From the NCBI RefSeq assembly GCF_001544975.2, contig NZ_FCOG02000011.1:1-64000 (forward strand): a stretch of DNA of 64,000 bases, read 5' to 3'. Made by a program: the position numbers and the translations under genes. This document shows, in pieces, positions 35,523 through 43,062 of this stretch. This DNA comes from Caballeronia arationis. Its GTDB lineage: Bacteria > Pseudomonadota > Gammaproteobacteria > Burkholderiales > Burkholderiaceae. The notes beneath the pieces were generated by a model. That model searched no databases and was not told the DNA's origin. It saw nothing but the letters and a program-made list of their open reading frames with translations. The first letter of the stretch is position 1. Each line of letters opens with the position of its first letter.

Positions 35523-36932
35523 TTAGTGATACGAAAGGTTGTAGACCGCCGTTGCCAGCGCGCTCTGCCACTGGGCGTAGGTCCACCCTCCCAACTGAGC
35601 GACCGTCACGTTGTGCGGGTTGCTGTAGTTGTAGATGTGGCTGTTGATCCAGTTCGTCTGTGGGTTCAGGTACGAGACCTGGGCAGGCGTCGTGAAGTTG
35701 TTGGCGATGTTGTTGTTGATCTGCGCTGCGGTCAGCGTGCCAACCTGCGCCGTCGTCACCTGGTGCGGGTTGTTGCCGTTACCAACGTGACCTGCTACGC
35801 CGCTATTTATGTTGCCGATGCTTGCGCTGTCCCACCCGTTAATCTGGGTGAGCGTCACCTGATGCGGATTGCTCGTGTTCGCGATGTGCGCATTCATCGT
35901 CGCCTCATCCGCGTTCAGCTGCGTCGTGACCGGTGACATCGCGTTGCTGATCGTGGTATTGATCTGCGCCGTCGTCTGTCCATCGATCTGGGTGAGCGTA
36001 ACCAGGTGCGGATTGCTTTTGTTCGCGATGTGGGCACTCATCGCGGCCGCGTCCGTTGAGAGCGTCGTGTTCAGTGCTGTCGTTATTGAGCTCAGGTTCG
36101 AATCCGCTTGCGCCGAGGTGTAGCCGCCTGCTTGCGCAGCAGTCACTTGGTGCGGGTTGTCGGTCCGCGTCGCGTGCGCCGTGATATTCGTCGTCAGCGT
36201 TGCATCGCCGGCCGTGCGCGCGCTGGCCTCGCTTGCGATCAAGCTGCTCACTTGGGCCGCCGAGTAGACGTCAACCTGAGCGAGTGTCACCTGGTGAGGG
36301 TTGTTCTCGTTCGCGATGTGTGCCGCCAGCGCCTGTGCCAAGTTGGCAATGTCCGCGTTGCGCAGCGCTGCCTGCTGGTCCAGGTAGTTGAGTGTCGAGT
36401 CGTACGACGAAGCCTTGATGAGCGTCATCGCATTCAAGATCATCTCGAGCCCGCTTACCACGTAGTCCCAGTTGTACGTGTCGCCCACGGCGTGCATGTG
36501 CAGCACGGGCGTGAACGTATCCGGCAGGTCCGTGATGTTCGCGAACTTGACGCTCCGGTTATCGTTCGCCAGCGTCGCCACCTCGGTCGCAATCGCTGCA
36601 ATCGGACGGCTATACTCGCCACCGAGCGCCTGATAGCTCAGCTCGACGTTCGGACCCACTGTCGGATCCGTGATCACCACGACGCCGTAGATTTCCTGTC
36701 CGACTAGGCTCGATGCTTGTTCGTGAAGGAACTGGAACTGATACTGCGTGACGTCAAGTTGCTTTTGCGTGAAGCTGTCGACGATCTCCATCGACGACGC
36801 GAAGAACGCACCATAGTTCGGCGCAATTGCTCTGACTGGATCGGTCCCGATCGCGTGGGCGTCGCCCGTCACGTAATTGTCTTTACTTTGACCGGTTTTA
36901 TCCAGCGGGTACCGATAGAGATTCGGTGTCAT
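35523..36932 (-). CDS. tail fibre paralogue with NPH repeats
   Basis: 469 residues from the ATG at 36932 (GTAAAGGAAAC upstream). The N-terminal region begins YRYPLDKTGQSKDN and has APNYGAFFASSMEIVDS and GVVVITDPTVGPNVELSYQA, matching the other three fibres. Six NPH repeats follow (NNPHQVTLAQVDVY, SNPHQVTLTQINGW, NNPHQVTTAQVGTL). It ends with NPHNVTVAQLGGWTYAQW, so there is no receptor-binding head domain; the tip may be supplied by another chain. It is one of four adjacent paralogues. Confidence 0.75.
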   Translation of the reverse strand: MTPNLYRYPLDKTGQSKDNYVTGDAHAIGTDPVRAIAPNYGAFFASSMEIVDSFTQKQLDVTQYQFQFLHEQASSLVGQEIYGVVVITDPTVGPNVELSYQALGGEYSRPIAAIATEVATLANDNRSVKFANITDLPDTFTPVLHMHAVGDTYNWDYVVSGLEMILNAMTLIKASSYDSTLNYLDQQAALRNADIANLAQALAAHIANENNPHQVTLAQVDVYSAAQVSSLIASEASARTAGDATLTTNITAHATRTDNPHQVTAAQAGGYTSAQADSNLSSITTALNTTLSTDAAAMSAHIANKSNPHLVTLTQIDGQTTAQINTTISNAMSPVTTQLNADEATMNAHIANTSNPHQVTLTQINGWDSASIGNINSGVAGHVGNGNNPHQVTTAQVGTLTAAQINNNIANNFTTPAQVSYLNPQTNWINSHIYNYSNPHNVTVAQLGGWTYAQWQSALATAVYNLSYH

Positions 36933-36951
36933 GTTTCCTTTACTCCGTCGA

Positions 36952-38358
36952 TCAGCCCGGGCTGTGCAGCGTGCTGTTGATGAGGTTCTGCAGATACGCG
37001 CCGGTGTAGGCACCGCCCGTGTTATTCACGTTGTCCCCGTGCGGATTGTTCTGATTACCCACGTGGGCGTTGATCGTGCCGTTGAGCGCATTGACTTCGT
37101 TCACAACCACCTGATACTGGTAGGCGATGTTGTTGTTGATGTCCGTAGCGCTATACGTGCCGAGCTGCGCGATCGTGACCCCGTGCGGGTTGCTCAGGTT
37201 ATTGACGTGTGACGAATACGGAGAAACGATCGAATTCTGGATCGTTGTATAAGTCCACGTTCCGATGTTGGCTGCCGTATCCCCGTGAGGGTTGCTTTTG
37301 TTCGAGGTGTGCGCATTGAGCGAGCTTTCGAAAGCGGTCACTTGCGTTTGCAGCGTCGCTTTCTGGGACGCCACTGCACTTGCGATCTGGCCCGTAGTCC
37401 AGGTGCCGATCTGAGCGGCGGTGACTTGGTGCGGGTTGCTATAGTTCGCAATGTGTGCGTTCTGCGTCGTCTCGTTCGCCGTGATCGTCGCCTGCAGCGC
37501 AGTCTGCATCGCGGTCATCGCTGCATCCGACTGCGTCGTGCTGAATGCTCCGAGCTGCGCGGTCGTGACCTTGTGCGGATTGGTGTGGTCCGCGGCGTGC
37601 GTATTGAGCTGACCTTGGATCGACGAATCCCCGTTGACGCGATTTGTGGTCTCTGTCGCGAGCGCAGCGGTCGTCTCCTCGGTCGTGTATGAACCGATCT
37701 GATGCGCCGTCACCTGATGCGGATTGGTGAAGTTCGAGGCGTGAGCGTTAAGTGCAGTGTTAGCTGCAGCGATCTGACCGATCAGTTCCTGAATGACGGC
37801 TTCGGCATACGCTTGCAGCTCCCCCTGGGCCGTTCCCTGACCCAATTGGATTGCGCTTCCGAGACGATCCAACGCGACGACGACGAACTCCATGCCGTAC
37901 ATGTCGTCAGCGATGTGCTGGTGAGGTGCGACCGGGTACTTGCTCGGCTTGTTCGTAATGCTCGCCCAGGTAGCAGGTGCGTCATCAATCTGCAAGCCAG
38001 TGACGGCCGTGGTCACAGCAGCCTGAGAGATGCTGTTGACGCCGCCCAGCGCCTGGTACATCACGCTGACATTCGGACCCACGCTCGAGTCGGTAATGAC
38101 AATGCTCGCGTCGATCTCCTGCCCGTACCGCATCGAGGCCTCGACGTCCATCTGAGTGGCGTAATACTGCGACCCTTGGACGAGAACCTTATTCGTGGTC
38201 GTGTCTTTAACGACCAACGACTTCCGGAAAAAAAGACCGTAGTTGACCGGAAACGCCCGCGTGCCGCGCGTTCCGATCGTTTGGACCTCAGCCGTGATGA
38301 GATTGCTGGCTGCGCTACCGGTCGGGTCCAAAGGTAGCGTAAGCGGTGGCGTAGACAT
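36952..38358 (-). CDS. tail fibre paralogue with NPH repeats
   Basis: 468 residues from the ATG at 38358 (CCGGAGTCAACCCTT upstream). The N-terminus LTLPLDPTGSAASNLITAE and the SIVITDSSVGPNVSVMYQAL motif match its neighbours. It carries six NPH repeats (TNPHQVTAHQIGSY, SNPHQVTAAQIGTW), two of which are diverged to NPHGD. The last NPHGD repeat is followed directly by GGAYTGAYLQNL, so this chain lacks a long tip. It has the same length as the previous paralogue, so this pair may be the most recent duplicate or may assemble together. Confidence 0.75.
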   Translation of the reverse strand: MSTPPLTLPLDPTGSAASNLITAEVQTIGTRGTRAFPVNYGLFFRKSLVVKDTTTNKVLVQGSQYYATQMDVEASMRYGQEIDASIVITDSSVGPNVSVMYQALGGVNSISQAAVTTAVTGLQIDDAPATWASITNKPSKYPVAPHQHIADDMYGMEFVVVALDRLGSAIQLGQGTAQGELQAYAEAVIQELIGQIAAANTALNAHASNFTNPHQVTAHQIGSYTTEETTAALATETTNRVNGDSSIQGQLNTHAADHTNPHKVTTAQLGAFSTTQSDAAMTAMQTALQATITANETTQNAHIANYSNPHQVTAAQIGTWTTGQIASAVASQKATLQTQVTAFESSLNAHTSNKSNPHGDTAANIGTWTYTTIQNSIVSPYSSHVNNLSNPHGVTIAQLGTYSATDINNNIAYQYQVVVNEVNALNGTINAHVGNQNNPHGDNVNNTGGAYTGAYLQNLINSTLHSPG

Positions 38359-38478
38359 AAGGGTTGACTCCGGCCAGAGCACAAAGCCCGGCTTGAATAC
38401 ATACGGCGACCACGCCCAAGCCCACGCTGGGCGCACCTGCCGCCTAACGTGGGTCTTGAGGGGATCGGAAAAGACGAT

Positions 38479-40746
38479 TTAGGTGGTACCGTTCACAGCG
38501 TTGGCGAGCGTGGTAAACGCAGTGGTCAACTGCGTGAGCATGTTGCTCATCTCGGACGCCAATGCGAACGTGTCCGACGTCGTATAGACGATGCCCGTCG
38601 GTTCCGTCGTGACCTGCGTGATCGTCGACAGGAACTGGCTGGTGTTTTCCGAGAGCGACGTCACCGAGATCTGGTTCGTGTGACCCGGCGTTTTCATCCA
38701 GACCGTCAGAACCGGCGCATTCGCGTTGGTCGTGTCGATTGTGTAGCCGAAGACAGCGGTGGTCGTGCTCAGACCGCTCAGGCTGATCGCCTGCATCGCA
38801 ACGTTGTTGGTCTGAGTCGTATCACGTACCGAGATACGCAGGAACCACGCACCGCTCTGCGCGTCAGTGGTTGCATCGCCGCCCGTCACAATCCACTGAA
38901 CGTCCGGAAACACCGTCTGCGCCTGCGCGCTACCCGGCATGTTCAGCTGCCCGATTGGCGTCCAGACGTTTGCTGCTGCGTTGGTATTTGACGGAACGGA
39001 TTCCTGCGCTGCCACCACGCCCGAGGTCCAGAGCTGCGCGTTGCTCGCTGCGATCGCTGCTGCCTGCAACTGCGACGCCGATTGACCGCCCAATGCCGTC
39101 GCGTTCGCTGCCGTGCCTGCGAGAATTGCCGACGTCAGCTGAGCCTGTGTCAAGCCGTTAAGCTGGGCCGAGTTCGCTGCGGTACCGGCAAGGATGGAAG
39201 CGGTCAACTGCGAGACATTCTGACCACCCAGCTCCAGGGAGTTGGCTGCGGTTCCCGACAGGATTGCAGACGTCAGCGCAGCCTGCGTCAGGCCGTAGAC
39301 CAGGTTCGCATTCGCCACCGTCGCGTTCGCGATGTACGTGTCCCAGTCCGAGGGCGACATGCCGCCGAACATCTCCGAGTCGTTCGCCGTGCCGCCGGAC
39401 ACATACGTCTGGAACTGCGCGGGCGTCATGCCGCCGAGCATCGTCGCGTTGTTTGCCGTGCCAGCCAGAATCTGCGAGGTGAGCTGCGCGACCGTCAAGC
39501 CGCCCAACAGAGAACTGTCCGCCGCCTTGCCCGTCGTGGTCAGATAGCTCTGCAGCATGGAGTCGACCTGGGCGCTCGAATACGCGCCAACCTGAGCAGC
39601 CGTCACATGGTGCGGATTGGTAAAGTCCGCCTCGTGCGTCGTAATCAGTCCCATCGCGCCGCTCGCATTGAGCGCAGCGGCCGTCGCGGCTGGTGTCATG
39701 TACAGGTCGTTGCTCGTACCAGCGATCGCGTCTGCGGTCGTGGCAGTCGACAGGTTTCGAACGTTGCCGAGACCTACCTGTGCCGCGCTTACCTGGTGCG
39801 GGTTGCTGATGTTCAGCAAGTGAGCGTTCAGTGACGAGCCCAGCGAATTGTTGATCGCAGCCATCGTCGTGGCGGGCGTCATGTACAGAGACGTCGAGAC
39901 GCCTGCTGCCGCGTCCGCGGGCGTGGCCACACCGTAGTTCTGGACGTTCCCCAACCCCACCTGAGCAGCCGTCACATGGTGCGGGTTCGTGTAGTTCGCA
40001 ATGTGCGAGTTCATCGGACCGAGCACCTGCGACTGAATCGCCGCGGCGGTGGTCGCTGGCGTCATGTACATGGTGGTCGAGGTGCCCGCGACCCCGTCAC
40101 TGTTTGCCGCCGGCGCGTAGTTCTGAACGTTCCCGAGCCCGACCTGAGATGCGGTCACGACGTGCGGATTGTTGTGGTCCGCTTCGTGTGCGGCCAGGCC
40201 CGTGCCACCGGTCTGCTGGAGAACCGTCTGGATGCCGGAAAGCGCGTCGACCACCTCCGTCATTCCGACGAGATCGTTGATGTCCCAGCTGTGTGCTTCG
40301 GGCGGGAATGCGTAAGGCGTGCCGCTGATTTCTTCCCACGACGTGGTGCGGGCATTGTCCAGCGTGTTCGCGAGCATTGTCGCGATCTGCTGCGCGCTCA
40401 GCGTCCAGACACCACCGACCGTCTGATATTGAAGGGATACAATACCGGCGAGTGCCGTGTCGATGAAACTGATCGAGCCGTACACCCGTTTCGCACACGC
40501 TCGGCTTGCCGAGATGAACCAGTGCGTGAAATAGAAGTCGACGCCTTCATGGAGCGTGCTGATCTGACCGGACGTGTCCTTGTAGGTGATCTGGACAGTG
40601 TCAGCGAAGAACGGCGCGGCGGCCGGAATGATGAGGTGCTGGTCCCGAAAATTCTGAGCTACCAGCTGTTGTTGCTCGCCCTTGATCAGGTTCGATGCCA
40701 GCGAACCCGTCGGATCGAACGGATACGAAAGAGTGGATGTGGACAT
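38479..40746 (-). CDS. long tail fibre with two repeat classes
   Basis: 755 residues. The N-terminus SYPFDPTGSLASNLIKGE links it to the other three fibres. Four NPH units follow (NNPHVVTASQVGLGNVQ, TNPHHVTAAQVGLG) with intervening MYMTPATTAAAI segments. Residues about 411-571 then hold seven exact 23-residue repeats of the LGGLTVAQLTSQILAGTAN type, and a 180-residue C-terminal domain of unknown fold. The second repeat is probably a solenoid or stalk. It is the first gene of the minus-strand fibre operon. Confidence 0.75.
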   Translation of the reverse strand: MSTSTLSYPFDPTGSLASNLIKGEQQQLVAQNFRDQHLIIPAAAPFFADTVQITYKDTSGQISTLHEGVDFYFTHWFISASRACAKRVYGSISFIDTALAGIVSLQYQTVGGVWTLSAQQIATMLANTLDNARTTSWEEISGTPYAFPPEAHSWDINDLVGMTEVVDALSGIQTVLQQTGGTGLAAHEADHNNPHVVTASQVGLGNVQNYAPAANSDGVAGTSTTMYMTPATTAAAIQSQVLGPMNSHIANYTNPHHVTAAQVGLGNVQNYGVATPADAAAGVSTSLYMTPATTMAAINNSLGSSLNAHLLNISNPHQVSAAQVGLGNVRNLSTATTADAIAGTSNDLYMTPAATAAALNASGAMGLITTHEADFTNPHHVTAAQVGAYSSAQVDSMLQSYLTTTGKAADSSLLGGLTVAQLTSQILAGTANNATMLGGMTPAQFQTYVSGGTANDSEMFGGMSPSDWDTYIANATVANANLVYGLTQAALTSAILSGTAANSLELGGQNVSQLTASILAGTAANSAQLNGLTQAQLTSAILAGTAANATALGGQSASQLQAAAIAASNAQLWTSGVVAAQESVPSNTNAAANVWTPIGQLNMPGSAQAQTVFPDVQWIVTGGDATTDAQSGAWFLRISVRDTTQTNNVAMQAISLSGLSTTTAVFGYTIDTTNANAPVLTVWMKTPGHTNQISVTSLSENTSQFLSTITQVTTEPTGIVYTTSDTFALASEMSNMLTQLTTAFTTLANAVNGTT
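39034..39516 (-). repeat. seven 69-bp in-frame coding repeats
   Basis: Seven consecutive units of 23 codons with consensus LxGLTxAQLTSxILAGTAAN, diverged at the DNA level. The exact spacing, without insertions, indicates a repeated structural unit; copy number may vary between related phages. Confidence 0.8.
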
Positions 40747-40832
40747 GCTGAAGACTCCCGAACGCCGGAAAGCTCATCGTATGGTTAGGTCAACTTGACA
40801 TACGATTACGATTCGGTCGCTCGGAGAGACGC

Positions 40833-42080
40833 ATGTATACCCTGGTATCTGCCATTGGCAAGTCGCTCGCAAACGGCGAAAAATGGAGCGCCATTGACCT
40901 TGGCAAAATGACTTTCGCCAAGGTAATTCAGAACTATTCGACCGTCTACGCGGTCCTTTCGAACCCGTTTCTGGCAGGCAACGTTAGCCTGAATCTGAAC
41001 AAGATCCTCCCGAAGATCACCAACCAGTTTCAGACATTCAACGCGTATCTGGCTGGCCTCGGGAACACGGCGCTACCGACCTCGACGACGATCCCCACGC
41101 TCTCGACGAAGTACGCGCGCTATCAGGACGGCTTTCGCGCGGGGTATGCCATCACGCCCATCAGCTCGCGAGCGTCGGTCACCGCGCCCTTGCCGACTTC
41201 GGAAAAGGCCGACCTCCTGCTGACGCGCTCGGACATCAACTACGAGACCTTCTACGAAAGCTGTCTGGTCTCCGTGAACGGCTTCTTCCACCTGATCGAC
41301 ACCGACAAGCAAACAGGCGTCTGGGTGACGGACGGGATGAAATCCTGCATCCATTCGAAGAAGAACAAGCTCGGCATCGTGAGCTTTCAGGATCTGGGCG
41401 CGCTCACGCACATTCCGATCACAAGCGACATGTTCTTCAAGCAGAAGAGCACGCAGTCTTACGCCAACCATGCCTACCTGAATTTCGGGCGTGACCTCAC
41501 GAACTACACGGTGATGGTGGTGATCGGTGGGTACCTGCATGTGCTCGATTCGAAGACTGTCCGGTTGGTGGGGAAGAATTCGATCATGATCGACTTCAAC
41601 AACTTGCCGCTGTTCGAGCGTTACTTCGAGTCGAAGCCGCACATCGATCTGTCCGGGCTGCCGCTCACGAGCTACCCGAACAATTCGGAAGCGTTCTCGG
41701 TGGACGAGATGCTCTCGGATGCGTTCATCGAGGCGTACCTGACGCTGTCCCAGTCGTTTGTCGTGTTGATCGACAACACCGAACTCTGGACGGATCTCGT
41801 GCGGGTGCGAGCAGCGAAATTTCCGAATCTCTACGTGAGCTACGTGGAGCCACAGTGGCCGCTCGTCGCGGGATACGGGAAGGTGTCGGAGTACTGGTCC
41901 GTTGAGGAGGATGGGCAATGGGCACTGACCACGGAAGACACGTTGCGCGACAACTATCTCTTTCACACCGTTGAAGCCAAGGCGCAGGTGACGCTGACCG
42001 ATTCACGCAACCCGATGAACCCGCAGGACATCAGTTCGGCATTCTTCCTCCGGATCGGCTGTGACATCGACGTAGGCTGA
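40833..42080 (+). CDS. structural protein, probably tail or baseplate
   Basis: 415 residues. No signal peptide. A beta-rich body is suggested by many alternating hydrophobic and polar stretches (YTVMVVIGGYLHVLDSKTVR, ESCLVSVNGFFHLIDTD, KAQVTLTDSRNPMNPQD). It lies divergently from the fibre operon and convergent with the gene at 42143, inside the tail-fibre region, so a baseplate or tail role is inferred. No recognised motif. Confidence 0.55.
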   Translation: MYTLVSAIGKSLANGEKWSAIDLGKMTFAKVIQNYSTVYAVLSNPFLAGNVSLNLNKILPKITNQFQTFNAYLAGLGNTALPTSTTIPTLSTKYARYQDGFRAGYAITPISSRASVTAPLPTSEKADLLLTRSDINYETFYESCLVSVNGFFHLIDTDKQTGVWVTDGMKSCIHSKKNKLGIVSFQDLGALTHIPITSDMFFKQKSTQSYANHAYLNFGRDLTNYTVMVVIGGYLHVLDSKTVRLVGKNSIMIDFNNLPLFERYFESKPHIDLSGLPLTSYPNNSEAFSVDEMLSDAFIEAYLTLSQSFVVLIDNTELWTDLVRVRAAKFPNLYVSYVEPQWPLVAGYGKVSEYWSVEEDGQWALTTEDTLRDNYLFHTVEAKAQVTLTDSRNPMNPQDISSAFFLRIGCDIDVG

Positions 42081-42083
42081 GCA

Positions 42084-42137
42084 AACGGCATAAGAGCCAG
42101 AGAGGACGCGAAGTCCTTTCTGGCTTCTATGACGTCT
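42084..42137. terminator. bidirectional terminator between convergent genes
   Basis: ACGGCATAAG, imperfect stem GCCAGAgAGGAC.../GTCCTTtCTGGC, then CTATGACGTC. The minus-strand tail (CTTATGCCGT) matches the family; the plus-strand tail has two changes. Confidence 0.8.
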
Positions 42138-42142
42138 GCTAC

Positions 42143-43048
42143 CTACGCGGCGGCTTCTTCCAGCAACAACTTGAACTTCGCCTCCACCCACTTCGCCACG
42201 GCCGTACGGGCCAGTGCCGGGAGCATCTCGACGGGTTCGAAGCCCACCTGCGCACCGTAGCGCAGCACGTACACCTTGGCATTGGCGTCCGGAAGACCGT
42301 CGACGAGGACGGCCGCGCGTTCCGTGTTGATCAGGAGCTGCGTAGCCTTGGTGTCTCGATTCTGGTAAAAGCCAGATGGCCAGCTCTTGAGGCGCGACTC
42401 CTCGATCCAAAAGGCATCTTCCTGCCAGCGTTTCAAGCTACGACTGTTCCTGCCGAGCCCACCTCGGCCGCCGGTCACTGCGCCGCTGTTCAGATAAGAG
42501 ACAAAGATGCTCTCCGGACCGATGAACGCCTTCAACGACTCGCGCTCACGCTCCTGCTCGTGTGCCTGCGCCGGCGTCGTGGCCGGGGTCGGACCATCTG
42601 CCGGCGTGGGCTGCTCGGTCGCCGCCTGAACCCGCTTCAGATCCGCTTCGCTGACGTGGTCGACCATGTCCACAAGCTGCGACTGGCCTGCGGCGCGGAG
42701 CGCGTCTTTCAGGACGGTCTTCGCGGTTTCGAGCGCGTCAGCCATTGACGGCGCGAGGGGAGCCTTGTGCTTGTCTTCACCGGCGTCGAATCGGTCGACC
42801 TTCCAATCCGAGCCGATGTTGACTTGTGCCGCGCCCGGAACGACCAGGTCTACCGGTTGCGCCATAACGTCCGACGGACGGTCACCGGCGTCCGGCTGCG
42901 GAGCCTGAGAGGGTTGCGCAGCAGCCAGGTTCAGTTGATCTTCGGAGACGTGCTGGAGGCGGAGCGTTAGTTGCAAAAGCGCGCGTTGCGCGCTGGTGAG
43001 ATGCTGGTTGACCGCCGTCAGCGTGTCGATGATTTCTTTGACTTCCAT
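42143..43048 (-). CDS. hypothetical protein with N-terminal helix
   Basis: 301 residues. A helical N-terminus (EIIDTLTAVNQHLTSAQRAL) is followed by a Pro/Ala/Glu-rich section and, from about residue 165, a compact domain with SLKAFIGPESIFVSYLNSG, WIEESRLKSWPSGFYQN and VLVDGLPDANAKVYVLRYG. No known motif. It lies 14 bases downstream of the SbcC-like gene on the same strand, so it may be co-transcribed and act with it. Confidence 0.55.
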   Translation of the reverse strand: MEVKEIIDTLTAVNQHLTSAQRALLQLTLRLQHVSEDQLNLAAAQPSQAPQPDAGDRPSDVMAQPVDLVVPGAAQVNIGSDWKVDRFDAGEDKHKAPLAPSMADALETAKTVLKDALRAAGQSQLVDMVDHVSEADLKRVQAATEQPTPADGPTPATTPAQAHEQERERESLKAFIGPESIFVSYLNSGAVTGGRGGLGRNSRSLKRWQEDAFWIEESRLKSWPSGFYQNRDTKATQLLINTERAAVLVDGLPDANAKVYVLRYGAQVGFEPVEMLPALARTAVAKWVEAKFKLLLEEAAA

Positions 43049-43062
43049 CTTCTTGTTTCCTT

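Noticed and set aside
40790-40815. TTGACA before the gene at 40833, as a host sigma70 promoter
   Set aside because: No matching -10 box at 16-18 bases; judged chance.
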